Assembly: GCA_964390805.1 (NCBI GenBank)
Contig: CAYMKL010000038.1
Span: 1-51,333 of the forward strand
DNA from: CAYMKL01 sp964390805
Lineage (GTDB): Bacteria > Chloroflexota > Anaerolineae > VGOG01
DNA: 51,333 nt
Direction of reading: 5' to 3'
The translations under genes were made by a program, and so were the position numbers. The notes under the pieces are model-generated. The model was not told where the DNA came from, searched no databases, and saw nothing but the letters and a program-made list of their open reading frames with translations. This document shows, piece after piece, positions 15,071-24,250 of this stretch; position 1 is the stretch's first letter; each line of letters opens with the position of its first letter.

Positions 15071-16147
15071 ATGGACTACATGATCGAACTGCACAACGTC
15101 ACCAAGCGCTACGGCCCCATCGTGGCCAACGACCACATTGACTTGGGCATCCTACGGGGTGAACTGATGACCCTGCTGGGGCCGTCGGGCTGCGGCAAGA
15201 CCACGGCCCTGCGCTGCATCACCGGCCACCTCACGCCCGACGAGGGGCAGGTCTTCATTGATGGGGAAGACGTGACCGATGTGCCTACCCACAAGCGGGA
15301 GCTAGGCATGGTCTTCCAGAACTTCGCCCTCTTCCCCCACATGACCGTGTACGAAAACGTGGACTTCCCCCTGATGATCCGCAAGCTGCCCAGGGCCGAG
15401 CGGCAGGAGATGGTCATCGAGGCTCTGCAACTCATCCGCATGGAGCAATACGAGAAGCACTATCCTCGTCAGCTCTCTGGAGGGCAGCAGCAGCGGGTGG
15501 GGCTGGCCCGGGCCCTGGTCTACCGCCCCAAGGTCTTGCTCCTGGACGAGCCTCTCTCCAACCTGGATGCCAAGCTGCGGGAGGAGATGCGCTTCGAGAT
15601 CAAGGAGTTGCAACGCCGGCTCGACATCACCGCCGTCTACGTCACCCACGATCAGGCCGAGGCGTTGGCCCTCTCCGACCGGGTAGCGGTGATGAACGAG
15701 GGGCAGATAGAGCAGGTGGGCACTCCTGATGAGATCTACGATCAGCCCGGTTCGCAGTTCGTGGCCGATTTCATCGGCCTGTCGGACTTCATTGAGGGCG
15801 TCGTCCTCTCCGTGGGGGCCGAAAAAGCGATGGTGGCTGTTGACGAATTGCAGTTCGCTGTGCCCGCCTCGCTGAGAATGCAGCCGCGCGAGAAGTTGTT
15901 GTTCTTCATCCGTCCCAACGACATTGACCTCTTCCCCCCCGACTACGCTGGCGGCGAGAACACTTTCGACGGTGTGGTGAGCAAGATGACGTATTTGGGC
16001 GATAAAGTAGATTATCGTATCGTCGTGGGCGGCGGCCTGGAGCTGCGGGTGCAGACCGATGGCAAGGTGCGCTTTGAACAGGGTAAAAGCGTGCGCCTGC
16101 AATTGCCCGTAGGCAGGTGCAGGGCGATAGAGGGAATTGGAAGTTAG
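15071..16147 (+). CDS. ABC transporter ATP-binding protein (PotA/UgpC-type)
   Basis: The 358-residue ATPase has Walker A GPSGCGKTT near residue 38, signature LSGGQQQRV near 137, Walker B VLLLDEPLSNLD near 157 and a switch His in THDQAEA. Residues beyond 240 form the TOBE regulatory domain. It most likely energises the permeases at 11452 and 12297 despite the intervening toxin-antitoxin genes. ATG 15071 is used, with ATG 15080 possible; upstream in-frame sequence to 14975 overlaps the toxin gene and is not credible. Confidence 0.9.
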   Translation: MDYMIELHNVTKRYGPIVANDHIDLGILRGELMTLLGPSGCGKTTALRCITGHLTPDEGQVFIDGEDVTDVPTHKRELGMVFQNFALFPHMTVYENVDFPLMIRKLPRAERQEMVIEALQLIRMEQYEKHYPRQLSGGQQQRVGLARALVYRPKVLLLDEPLSNLDAKLREEMRFEIKELQRRLDITAVYVTHDQAEALALSDRVAVMNEGQIEQVGTPDEIYDQPGSQFVADFIGLSDFIEGVVLSVGAEKAMVAVDELQFAVPASLRMQPREKLLFFIRPNDIDLFPPDYAGGENTFDGVVSKMTYLGDKVDYRIVVGGGLELRVQTDGKVRFEQGKSVRLQLPVGRCRAIEGIGS

Positions 16148-16923
16148 AGGTTAGAAGTGAGAGGTTGACGAGTAGATTGCGCTTGGTGGTGATTGACGTT
16201 GATGGCTGCCTGACTCCTGGCGAGGGGCAGCCCTGGAACTTCGAGGCTCTGAAGTACGTTGCCCAGTTGAACCGAAAGGCTCAGAAGGATCCAACCAAAC
16301 TGGCGGCTACTCTCTGCACTGGGCGGCAGGAACCCTACGTTGAAGTTATGATGCAAGCCATTGATGCCCACCTGCCGGGTGTTTACGAAAACGGCGGTGG
16401 GCTCTATTTTCCCCGTGAGTACCGCTTCGCTGAGAACCCCCTCATCACCGCCGAGATGCGCGAAGCCCTGGCTGGGATAAAGGCAACCCTGCGTCGAGAG
16501 ATCGTCGAGACCGGCCTGGGGCACTTTCAGCCGGGCAAAGAGGTTTCTCTGACCATCTATCCTCTGGACCAGGTCAGCGTCCACGAGCTCCATCTGGCTA
16601 CCATCGAAGCACTGGAAACCTCTAATGCCGGGTACATTGCTCAGGCGTCGGTATCCTGCGTGGACGTTACTCCCAAAGGAGTGGATAAAGGGGCCGGGGT
16701 GCGCTGGCTCTCGCGAGAAACGGGCATCCCTCTCGATCAGATGGGGGGCATTGGCGATTCGGTCAGCGATCTGACGTTCTTGAGCATCGTTGGTCGTTCC
16801 GCAGCCCCGGCCAACGCTGCCGACGAGGTCAAAAGAGCGGTGGACTACGTCTCACCCTATGAAGACGGCGATGGTGTGGTGGATATCTTGCGCCGCTCGG
16901 TCGAGCAGAACACGGTGAAATGA
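16117..16923 (+). CDS. HAD-superfamily hydrolase (Cof-like sugar phosphatase)
   Basis: The protein has the four HAD motifs: DVDG (nucleophile and acid Asp), CTGR, PKGVDKG (Lys) and GDSVSD. The cap insertion type fits class IIB phosphatases such as phosphoglycolate or sugar phosphatases. The start is uncertain. ATG 16117 would overlap the ATPase gene by 31 nt, and its first 15 or so codons read through a TTAGAGGTTAGAAG-like repeat seen elsewhere between genes. TTG 16165 or 16177 may be the true start, giving about 250 residues. It ends the transporter operon. Confidence 0.82.
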   Translation: MQGDRGNWKLEVRSERLTSRLRLVVIDVDGCLTPGEGQPWNFEALKYVAQLNRKAQKDPTKLAATLCTGRQEPYVEVMMQAIDAHLPGVYENGGGLYFPREYRFAENPLITAEMREALAGIKATLRREIVETGLGHFQPGKEVSLTIYPLDQVSVHELHLATIEALETSNAGYIAQASVSCVDVTPKGVDKGAGVRWLSRETGIPLDQMGGIGDSVSDLTFLSIVGRSAAPANAADEVKRAVDYVSPYEDGDGVVDILRRSVEQNTVK

Positions 16924-17008
16924 TGTGACATTCCCCGCGCCGACTAACGGCGTTTCACTCCATGGCAATGACTGTTGGCCCCCTCGTTCTTCCTCAGCTC
17001 GTAAGCTT

Positions 17009-17719
17009 TCAGACTCCCTCTTTCACAAAGGGAAGTACCAGATTGACCAGCAGGTGCACCAGTTCCTCTCGCACGTTATTGAGATGGTCGCGCATCAAAT
17101 GTTCGGCCTCCTCGCCATTGCCCGCCAGGATGCTTCCGACAATCGCTTCGTGCTCGGGATTGGAACGCGCAATACGTCCTTGCATAGCCAAGAACCCAAT
17201 ACGCACGCGCCACCATTGCTCGTTGAGACTTCTAATGATGCGGGCGGCGCGCTCATTGGAGCACATGGAGAAGATGGTATCGTGCAGTTCTACGTCAGCC
17301 TGCCTCCAGGTCTCATCGTCATTGGCTGCGGCAGCCTGCTTCATCCGTTCCATGGCGTCTCTTAAGGCAGCTCGCTTCTCCTCGTCATCGCACTCCGCTG
17401 CCTGCCCGGTGATCATGCCTTCCAAAACCGCTTTGATGTCAAAGATCTCGTGGATGTCTTCGAGCGAAAGCGAATAAACCTTCCATCCCCGTCTGGCTTC
17501 ACTGATGAGAAGGCCCTCATGCTCCAACAGACGCAGGGCATCCCGGACCGGCGTACGGCTGATGTTTAGTTCACTCGCGATCTGGCTATCTGTGACATAT
17601 TGGCCGGGCTTGAGGTCCAGGTTCATGATGCGTGCCTTGACAAAGGCGTAGGCTTGCTGTTGGTAGGTCGCGACCGATGCTGCTGGTTGGGTGCGTGTGG
17701 CGGATTCGTTCTCGTTCAT
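17009..17719 (-). CDS. GntR-family transcriptional regulator (FadR/FCD subfamily)
   Basis: The 236-residue regulator has an N-terminal winged HTH (QIASELNISRTPVRDALRLL, about residues 46-65) and a C-terminal all-helical FCD ligand domain with putative metal residues (Asp and His in ELHDTIF, and PEHEAIVGSILAG). It is transcribed away from the dehydrogenase cluster and is its likely regulator. The ATG at 17719 follows GGGAGAGAG; a start 9 codons upstream lacks such a site. It is the only clear minus-strand gene. Confidence 0.9.
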   Translation of the reverse strand: MNENESATRTQPAASVATYQQQAYAFVKARIMNLDLKPGQYVTDSQIASELNISRTPVRDALRLLEHEGLLISEARRGWKVYSLSLEDIHEIFDIKAVLEGMITGQAAECDDEEKRAALRDAMERMKQAAAANDDETWRQADVELHDTIFSMCSNERAARIIRSLNEQWWRVRIGFLAMQGRIARSNPEHEAIVGSILAGNGEEAEHLMRDHLNNVREELVHLLVNLVLPFVKEGV

Positions 17720-17777
17720 TGGTCTCTCTCCCAAAGAACTCTGCATTTAGAACACTGTGCCTGAAGTTTTCGTCTTC

Positions 17778-17806
17778 ATTATACCATATATCGGCATACA
17801 AAGCAA
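17778..17806 (-). promoter_or_regulatory. Promoter of the GntR regulator gene
   Basis: Read on the minus strand: TTGCTT (17806-17801), a 17-nt spacer and TATAAT (17783-17778). The spacer begins TGTAT and ends ATATGG, resembling the opposing promoter's spacer (TGTATACAATGTGG), which suggests a shared operator. Confidence 0.65.
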
Positions 17807-17895
17807 GTATTAACGAGATTCATGTGAGCGTATCATATTGGGGACATGAAAGGGGTTGAAAGTGAACACAGAGCTTCGTAAAAGAATTCATTAAT

Positions 17896-17924
17896 TTGAC
17901 TGTCTGTATACAATGTGGTATAAT
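17896..17924 (+). promoter_or_regulatory. Promoter of the dehydrogenase cluster with putative GntR operator
   Basis: TTGACT (17896-17901), a 17-nt spacer and TATAAT (17919-17924). The palindrome TGTATACA (17905-17912) lies within the spacer, where a bound GntR dimer would block RNA polymerase. Confidence 0.7.
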
Positions 17925-17970
17925 CAGATTTGGTCTTGCTTGGATCGAATTGGGGAGGACGTGTTGAGCC

Positions 17971-18999
17971 ATGAAAGCAGCAGTATTGCGTGATGTTCAT
18001 GACCTGAGACTGGAAGAGCTGCCAGATCCACAGCCGGCGGGCAAGGAGGTACTCATCCGCGTCAGGGCCGCTGGCATTTGCGGCACAGATTTGAACATGT
18101 GGCGTGGCACTAACGACGAAGGCACGTTTCCTTTCATCCCTGGGCACGAATGGGCCGGCGAAGTTGTGGAGGTCGGCCGGGGTATCAAGACGCTGTCTGT
18201 GGGCGACCGGGTCGTCGCTGAGCCCCCTATTAAGTGCCATGTGTGCCCCAACTGTCAAGACGGCATGGACCCGAATATGTGTACCGACTTTGAACTCTGC
18301 GGCTTTTCGTGGGATTATCCGGGGGGCATGGCTGAATACATCGTCTCAAAAGAGGAACGGTTGTTCAAGATGCCCGACAACGTGAGCTATGAGGAAGGGG
18401 CTCTGGTGGAGCCGGTGGCCATCACTTACCACGGCGTCTGGGGCTCGGGCGGGGGTGTGGCGCCCCACGACCGGGCGGTGGTCTTTGGCGCCGGGCCCAT
18501 CGGGATGTTTGCCATGCTGGTGTGCAAGGCGTCCGGCGCACCCGTCATAACGGTCGAGCCTCAATCTTTTCGGCGGCAGATGGCTCAGGAGTTGGGGGCC
18601 GATGTGGTGATAAACCCAACGGCGGGAGACGTAGTGGAGCAGATCTTGGACCATACGGGTGGCCGAGGAGCGACCCTGGTGTTGGAGTGCTCCGGCAGTG
18701 ACGACGCACTGGCGGCAACGATGGACGTTGTAGCGAAAGAGGGCCGCATCGTCCTGATTGGCCAGAGTGCGGGGCGCAAAGTGCCAGTTGAAATCGGCAA
18801 ATCCATCTGGCAGGGCGCGACCATCATTGGTTCAAGTGGCTGTCCCTACTTCTTCCCCAAGACCCTGACCTTTATGTCGCGCCACCTGGTAGACCTGACC
18901 AAAGTCGTTACTCATCGCTTCCCGTTGACCGATGTCCTGGAAGCCTTCGAGCTAGGCAGGAGGGCGTCAGACAGTGCCAAGATGCTTCTCATTCCCTAG
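17971..18999 (+). CDS. Zinc-dependent alcohol dehydrogenase 1 (MDR family, IolM-like)
   Basis: The 342-residue medium-chain dehydrogenase has catalytic zinc ligands Cys 37 (GICGTD) and His 59-Glu 60 (GHEWAG). Four Cys in KCHVCPNCQDGMDPNMC form the structural zinc site. The NAD-binding Rossmann motif is GAGPIGMF. It is one of three near-identical paralogues (20079, 22200). Family members oxidise polyols; in Thermotoga a related enzyme oxidises scyllo-inosose. It is the first gene after the GntR-controlled promoter. Confidence 0.9.
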   Translation: MKAAVLRDVHDLRLEELPDPQPAGKEVLIRVRAAGICGTDLNMWRGTNDEGTFPFIPGHEWAGEVVEVGRGIKTLSVGDRVVAEPPIKCHVCPNCQDGMDPNMCTDFELCGFSWDYPGGMAEYIVSKEERLFKMPDNVSYEEGALVEPVAITYHGVWGSGGGVAPHDRAVVFGAGPIGMFAMLVCKASGAPVITVEPQSFRRQMAQELGADVVINPTAGDVVEQILDHTGGRGATLVLECSGSDDALAATMDVVAKEGRIVLIGQSAGRKVPVEIGKSIWQGATIIGSSGCPYFFPKTLTFMSRHLVDLTKVVTHRFPLTDVLEAFELGRRASDSAKMLLIP

Positions 19000-19094
19000 C
19001 TGGTAATACTCGTAGCAGATTCAACGACTGTTGAAGACTTCAAGGGACTATAGCTCTACGAACCCTTTACAACACGTTTTGAGGAAATGTGGGT

Positions 19095-19907
19095 ATGTGG
19101 TTGGGATTGCACGCCGGCAGCATCATGCACACGAACGTGTTGACCGACATCCGAATTGCCAAAGAAGCAGGGTACGATGCCATCGAGATATGGATACCCA
19201 AGCTGGAAAGGTATCTCGATGCGGGCTATCCGGCGGAGGAACTGCTGTCGGAACTGGGTTCGTTACAGCCTGCGATGCTCAACTGCCTCCTGCACATAGA
19301 ACGCCAAGAGCCGGAGGCTCGCCGTGAGTTACTCGAGCATTGCGAGAGGCTTTGTGTGACGGCAAAGACACTGCACTGCCCAACGTTACAGGTGGTCGCC
19401 CTAAATGCTCTCCGGGGGGAGCCCTGGCCTGAGATACGGACCAAGATAGGGCGATCCCTGGCGGAGCTGGCCGACATTGCCGCTCCGTTTGGAGTGAAGC
19501 TCGCTTTGGAACCGGTCTCGTTCGCTCCTCTCCACACCCTGGCACAGGCACTCGAAGTCCTTGATGTGGCCAGTCGCGACAATGTGGGGCTTTGTGTAGA
19601 TACCTTTCACCTGTGGACTGGTGGCACCCCCTGGGATGAGGTGGCCGCGCTGGAGCCGTCGCTCATCGTCGTTGCCCACATTAGCGATGTGACCCCGCGC
19701 AAGGGAGAGGAGTGGAGTGACACTGACCGTGACGTTTTGCCGGGTGATGGGATCCTGCCCCTAAAGGAAGGGATAGCGGCGATACGCGCGACCGGGTACG
19801 ATGGGCTGTGGTCCGTCGAGCTGCTGGGTGTATACCATTGGGAGTGGGACCCTGTAGTGCTTGCCTGGGAGCTCAAACGTCGTACTGAGTCCCTTCTGGC
19901 CGACTGA
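19095..19907 (+). CDS. IolI/IolO-like sugar epimerase (TIM barrel)
   Basis: The 270-residue AP-endonuclease-2 barrel has metal-site segments ALEPVSFAPL, CVDTFHLWTGG, AHISDVTPRKG and SVELLGVYHWEWDP. It resembles the isomerase at 8904 and, by context, the 5-keto-L-gluconate epimerase (IolO) role of the Thermotoga inositol pathway. It lies between dehydrogenases 1 and 2. ATG 19095 is used with GAGGAA upstream; GTG 19089 adds two residues. Confidence 0.78.
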   Translation: MWLGLHAGSIMHTNVLTDIRIAKEAGYDAIEIWIPKLERYLDAGYPAEELLSELGSLQPAMLNCLLHIERQEPEARRELLEHCERLCVTAKTLHCPTLQVVALNALRGEPWPEIRTKIGRSLAELADIAAPFGVKLALEPVSFAPLHTLAQALEVLDVASRDNVGLCVDTFHLWTGGTPWDEVAALEPSLIVVAHISDVTPRKGEEWSDTDRDVLPGDGILPLKEGIAAIRATGYDGLWSVELLGVYHWEWDPVVLAWELKRRTESLLAD

Positions 19908-20078
19908 TGGCGCGGACTTGTGGATCTTTTGGCAAGCTACAGTCCCATGGTAGATTCTTGACTGATTTGAGTGAAGAAAGGCGTTTTGAGCGATAGGACT
20001 TGAAGAAATCCGTGGCATTGACTAGCAGTCTCCCTCCAAAGAACTACCAAGAACTAAACCCTGAGGAGGTTTCGAACG

Positions 20079-21107
20079 ATGAAGGCAGCAGTATTGCGCG
20101 CTGTTCATGACCTGAGGCTGGAAGAGCTTCCAGATCCACGGCCAGCGGACAATGAGGTAGTCATCCGTGTCAGGGCCGCTGGCATTTGCGGCACAGATGT
20201 GAACATGTGGCGTGGCACCGACGACCAAGGCGCCTTTCCCTTCATCCCCGGCCATGAATGGGCCGGCGAAGTTGTGGAGGTCGGCCGGGATATTCAAACG
20301 CTGTCCGTGGGCGACCGGGTCGTCGGCGAGGTTCCAATCAAGTGCCACGTGTGCCCCAACTGCCAAGACGGCATGGACCCGAATATGTGTCCTGACTTTG
20401 AGCTCTACGGTTTCTCGTGGGAGTATCCGGGGGGCATGGCCGAATACACCGTCTCAAAAGAAGAACGGTTGTTCAAGATACCCGACAACGTGAGCTATGA
20501 AGAAGGGGCTCTGGTGGAGCCCGTGTCGGTGTCTTACCACGGCGTCTGGAGCTCAGGTGGGGGCGTAGCGCCCCACGACCGGGTGGTTGTCTTTGGCGCC
20601 GGGCCGATAGGGATGCTTGCCATGCTGACGTGCAGGGCCTCAGGCGCGCCGGTCATGGTGGTTGAGCCTCAACCTTACCGGCGACAGATGGCGCAGAACC
20701 TGGGCGCTGACATGGTGGTGGACCCCACTGCGGGAGACGTGGTGGAGCAGGTATTGGACCATACGGGCGGCCGAGGGGCGACCCTTGTTCTGGAGTGCTC
20801 CGGCAGTGACAGCGCTCTGGCAGCCACGATGGACGTTGTAGCGAAAGAGGGTCGCATCGTCCTGATTGGCCTGAGTGCGGAGCGCAAAATACCGATTGAA
20901 ATCGGCAAATCAATCTGGCAAGGCGCGACCATCGTTGGTTCAAGTGGTAGTCCCTTCTTCTTTCCCAAAACCCTTGCCTTCATGTCGCGCCAATTGGTAG
21001 ACCTGACCCAAGTCATCACCCACCGGTTCCCCTTGGCCGATGCACTGGAGGCCTTCGAGTTGGGTAAGAAGGGCTCAGACAGCGGCAAGATCCTTATCAT
21101 TCCCTAG
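20079..21107 (+). CDS. Zinc-dependent alcohol dehydrogenase 2 (MDR family, IolM-like)
   Basis: This is a 342-residue paralogue of the genes at 17971 and 22200, with the same catalytic (Cys 37, His 59, Glu 60) and structural (KCHVCPNCQDGMDPNMC) zinc sites and the GAGPIGML Rossmann motif. DNA identity to copy 1 is high over its whole length, including many synonymous positions, which points to recent duplication or gene conversion. TGAGGAGG precedes ATG 20079. It probably acts on a different polyol or inosose isomer, or provides dosage. Confidence 0.9.
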   Translation: MKAAVLRAVHDLRLEELPDPRPADNEVVIRVRAAGICGTDVNMWRGTDDQGAFPFIPGHEWAGEVVEVGRDIQTLSVGDRVVGEVPIKCHVCPNCQDGMDPNMCPDFELYGFSWEYPGGMAEYTVSKEERLFKIPDNVSYEEGALVEPVSVSYHGVWSSGGGVAPHDRVVVFGAGPIGMLAMLTCRASGAPVMVVEPQPYRRQMAQNLGADMVVDPTAGDVVEQVLDHTGGRGATLVLECSGSDSALAATMDVVAKEGRIVLIGLSAERKIPIEIGKSIWQGATIVGSSGSPFFFPKTLAFMSRQLVDLTQVITHRFPLADALEAFELGKKGSDSGKILIIP

Positions 21108-21125
21108 CTGGTTAGGAGGCTAGAA

Positions 21126-22139
21126 ATGGCCGAGAAAACACGCTGGGGTATTATCGGCACCGGTTGGATTGCTAAAGAGTTTGCAACGGGGTTGACGGTG
21201 CTGCCCGAAGCCGAACTTGTCGCCGTTGGGTCTCGTACTGCCGAGTCGGCTACCCAATTTGCTGACATGTTTGGCGTGCCACATCGCCATGCCAGCTATG
21301 ATGCCTTGGCCAATGACCCCGATGTTGACGTAGTGTACGTGGCGACGCCTCACACCCTGCATAAGGAAAACAGTCTGCTCTGCTTGCAGGCTGGCAAGGC
21401 GGTATTGTGCGAAAAGCCCTTCACCATCAACGCCGCCGAGGCTGAGGCAGTCATTCAATTCGCCCGGGCAACGAAGCTTTTCTTGATGGAAGCGATGTGG
21501 ACCCGGTTTATACCCCTGGTTGTCAAACTGCGGCAATTGCTGGCGGACAGGGTAGTTGGCAATGTGCAGATGCTCGTAGCAGACCTTGGCTTTCGGGTAG
21601 ACTTTGATCCTCTGAACCGCCTATTCGACCCTCAACTGGGCGGAGGCGCGCTGTTGGACCTTGGCGTCTACCCTGTCTCCCTGGCCTCAATGGTATTCGG
21701 TCCCCCATCCAGAATCACGAGCATGGCCCAGTTTGGCGAAACCGGCGTGGACGAGCAAGCGGCGATATTATTGGGGTACGATCAGGGTCGGTTGGCCGCC
21801 TTATACACTTCTCTTAGAGCTGACACCCCTAGGGAGGCCATTCTGGTGGGCACCGAGGGACGGATCAGGATTCATCCACAAATGTTTAGACCAACCAAAC
21901 TCACGCTTTCCTTGACCGACCAGGAAGACAATACTATCGAGATACCCCTTGAGGGCAATGGCTACAACTATCAGGCCGCCGAAGTGATGCGTTGTCTGAA
22001 AGCCGGAAAGTCGGAAAGCGACACAATGCCGCTTGATGAAACGCTGGCAATTATGAAGACGATGGATCAAATTCGAGCCCAGTGGGGGCTGAGGTATCCG
22101 ATGGAAGCCCCCCTCTTCCCCCCCGAAGCGGAGTCCTGA
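21126..22139 (+). CDS. Gfo/Idh/MocA-family NAD(P) oxidoreductase
   Basis: The 337-residue protein has an N-terminal Rossmann motif GIIGTGWIAKEF, the family EKPF motif (Lys near 99) and a C-terminal alpha/beta domain with GGGALLDLGVYPVSLA. The EAMWTRFIPLV string is typical of the dihydrodiol/sugar dehydrogenase branch. It lies between dehydrogenases 2 and 3 and could perform the first oxidation of a cyclitol or sugar. The stop codon and last residues fall inside a 20-bp dispersed repeat (22133-22152), so the C-terminus may have been altered by the insertion. Confidence 0.85.
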   Translation: MAEKTRWGIIGTGWIAKEFATGLTVLPEAELVAVGSRTAESATQFADMFGVPHRHASYDALANDPDVDVVYVATPHTLHKENSLLCLQAGKAVLCEKPFTINAAEAEAVIQFARATKLFLMEAMWTRFIPLVVKLRQLLADRVVGNVQMLVADLGFRVDFDPLNRLFDPQLGGGALLDLGVYPVSLASMVFGPPSRITSMAQFGETGVDEQAAILLGYDQGRLAALYTSLRADTPREAILVGTEGRIRIHPQMFRPTKLTLSLTDQEDNTIEIPLEGNGYNYQAAEVMRCLKAGKSESDTMPLDETLAIMKTMDQIRAQWGLRYPMEAPLFPPEAES

Positions 22140-22152
22140 GCTTGCCGAAGGG
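22133..22152 (+). repeat. 20-bp dispersed repeat, copy 1 (supplies a stop codon)
   Basis: GTCCTGAGCTTGCCGAAGGG. The same core recurs at 24264-24283 and, in reverse orientation, at 40400-40419 and 43218-43237. Here the TGA within it ends the Gfo/Idh gene. Confidence 0.7.
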
Positions 22153-22199
22153 TTGGGGGGGAACAATTCAAAAATCAAACTTTGAGGAGGTATCTAGTG

Positions 22200-23228
22200 A
22201 TGAAAGCAGTGGTATTGCGAGATGTTGATGATCTGAGGGTGGAAGAGCTTCCAGACCCCCAGCCAGCGGATAACGAGGTGCTCATCCACATCAAGGCCAG
22301 TGGCATCTGCGGCACAGACGTGCACATGTGGGAAGGTATCAACGACGAAGGCACCTTTCCCTTCATCCCCGGCCACGAATGGGCCGGGGAAGTTGTGGAG
22401 GCTGGCAAGGACATCAAAACGCTGGCCGTTGGCGACCGGGTCGTCGGCGAGCCCTTCATCAGCTGCAAAGTGTGTCCCAACTGCGGAGACGGCTTGGCCA
22501 CGAACATGTGCACCGACTGGGAGTACTACGGGTTCTCGTGGGACTATCCGGGAGGCATGGCCGAATACTGCGTCTCCAAAGAAGAACGATTGTTCAAGAT
22601 ACCCGATGGCGTGAGCTTTGAAGAGGGTGCTCTGGTGGAGCCTGTTTCGGTGTCTTACTATGGCGTCTGGGGTGCAGGCGGTGGCGCAGCGCCCCACGAC
22701 CGGGTGGTTGTCTTTGGCGCCGGGCCCATCGGGCTGTTTGCCATGCAGGTGTGCCAGGCCTCGGGCGCGCCGGTCATAGCAGTGGAGCCCGAACCCTACC
22801 GCCGGCAGTTGGCCCAGAGCCTTGGAGCCGACGTGGTGATAGATCCAACTGCTGGCGACGTGGTAGAGCAAGTGTTGGATCATACAGGTGGCCGAGGGGC
22901 GACGCTTGTTGTGGAGTGCTCCGGTAGTGACGGCGCTCTGCAGGCCACTATGGATATTGTGGCGAAAGAAGGCCGCGTCTCCCTGATAGGCCACAGTGTA
23001 GGGCGCAAAGTACCCATTGAAATCGGCAAATCAATCTGGCAGGGCGCGACCATCGTCGGTTCTTGTGGCAGTCCCTTCTTCTTCCCCAAGACCCTAGCCT
23101 TCATGTCGCGCCAGTTGGTGGATCTGACCAAAGTCGTGACCCACCGCTTCCCGCTGACCGACGTCCTGGATGCCTTCGAGCTGGGCAAAAGGGCGTCAGA
23201 CAGCGGCAAGATTCTTCTGATTCCCTAG
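22200..23228 (+). CDS. Zinc-dependent alcohol dehydrogenase 3 (MDR family, IolM-like)
   Basis: The 342-residue third paralogue keeps Cys 37, His 59 and Glu 60, with the structural site CKVCPNCGDGLATNMC and Rossmann motif GAGPIGLF. It is the most diverged of the three in the structural zinc loop (SCKV instead of KCHV). It ends just ahead of the creatininase-family hydrolase, the arrangement expected if it makes the diketone that the hydrolase opens. ATG 22200 follows GAGGAGG. Confidence 0.9.
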   Translation: MKAVVLRDVDDLRVEELPDPQPADNEVLIHIKASGICGTDVHMWEGINDEGTFPFIPGHEWAGEVVEAGKDIKTLAVGDRVVGEPFISCKVCPNCGDGLATNMCTDWEYYGFSWDYPGGMAEYCVSKEERLFKIPDGVSFEEGALVEPVSVSYYGVWGAGGGAAPHDRVVVFGAGPIGLFAMQVCQASGAPVIAVEPEPYRRQLAQSLGADVVIDPTAGDVVEQVLDHTGGRGATLVVECSGSDGALQATMDIVAKEGRVSLIGHSVGRKVPIEIGKSIWQGATIVGSCGSPFFFPKTLAFMSRQLVDLTKVVTHRFPLTDVLDAFELGKRASDSGKILLIP

Positions 23229-23244
23229 CTGGAGGATGACAGTA

Positions 23245-24234
23245 ATGACAGAGCAAAAGAAGAAGTGGAATCTCCCCCCAGAGGGAGACATGGACAAGGC
23301 GAGCGGCATCTACTTGCAGAACATGAATATGACCGAGATTGCCGAGCGCCTGGAAGAGAATGACGTGTTGATTGTGCCCATCGGTTCCACCGAGACCCAC
23401 GGGCCTGGCGAGGCCCTGGGCGAGGACACGTTTATGATAACAAGGATGGCCGAGGAGGTGGCTCGCGCCACCGGCTGTACTGTGGCTCAACCTCTGTGGT
23501 ATGGCTCGCATCCGTACCACCATTTGGGCATGCCCGGCACGGTGATCATCCCGGAGAACGTTTTCGTGGATTATATCCAGGCCATGATCGCCGGCTTCTG
23601 GAATGCCGGTTTCCGAAAGCAGATTCTTCTCAACGGCCACGGGCAGGAGTGGGTGATTCCCAACGCCATTCACAAGTTCACCAAGCAGTATCAGGTGCCT
23701 TGCGTGCTGGCTATGATACACTGGTGGCACGTCGCCCGGGAGCACGCTTTCGACCAGGAGCACGGGGGGCCCTTCACCACGCCGCTTGTCCACGCCTGCG
23801 AAGTGGAAGCTTCATACCTGATGGCATTGGCCCCGGAAATGGTCAAGACCGAGAACCTGGTTGACGTGGAACTCCACCCGGCATACGTTCCAAAGGGACA
23901 CACCACCGGGGCGGGTGAGCCGGACCCTTACCCTCTCCGCTACTGGGCCTACGAAGGTCTCGCCCGCAACTTCGAAGTGGTCATGTATCCAGAAGGAAGC
24001 CTTGGGCCATCAACCCGCGCCAGCGCAGAGAAAGCCGTTCCTGGCGTCGAGGCTGTGTTGGATTACCTGGAGCGCCTGGTCAATGACATCTTAGAAGCAT
24101 TCCCGCCGGGCGAGTTGCCACCGGTCGAGGAATTCACTCAGCGATCTGGGCCGGAGTTCGAAGCGGTCTTGAAGAAGCCCTTCTCAGACGGATGGAGGCA
24201 CCTGTACACGCTGGGCTGGCCGCCGACGCTTTAG
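23245..24234 (+). CDS. Creatininase-family hydrolase (IolN-like candidate)
   Basis: The 329-residue protein has the creatininase/MftE-type metal-site segments VPIGSTETHGPG, EDTFM, YGSHPYHHLGMPGT, LNGHGQEW and EVEAS. The family hydrolyses C-N or C-C ring bonds with two metals. In the Thermotoga inositol route a hydrolase opens the diketo-inositol ring; the position next to a Zn-dehydrogenase makes this the best candidate here. I recall but cannot confirm that the Thermotoga enzyme belongs to this family. ATG 23245 has GGAGG 9 nt upstream; ATG 23236 abuts it. Confidence 0.78.
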   Translation: MTEQKKKWNLPPEGDMDKASGIYLQNMNMTEIAERLEENDVLIVPIGSTETHGPGEALGEDTFMITRMAEEVARATGCTVAQPLWYGSHPYHHLGMPGTVIIPENVFVDYIQAMIAGFWNAGFRKQILLNGHGQEWVIPNAIHKFTKQYQVPCVLAMIHWWHVAREHAFDQEHGGPFTTPLVHACEVEASYLMALAPEMVKTENLVDVELHPAYVPKGHTTGAGEPDPYPLRYWAYEGLARNFEVVMYPEGSLGPSTRASAEKAVPGVEAVLDYLERLVNDILEAFPPGELPPVEEFTQRSGPEFEAVLKKPFSDGWRHLYTLGWPPTL

Positions 24235-24250
24235 ATAGATAGGAGATCAG

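Noticed and set aside
16940..16957. Terminator after the HAD gene
   Set aside because: Only a 5-bp CGCCG/CGGCG stem with three T; too weak to call.
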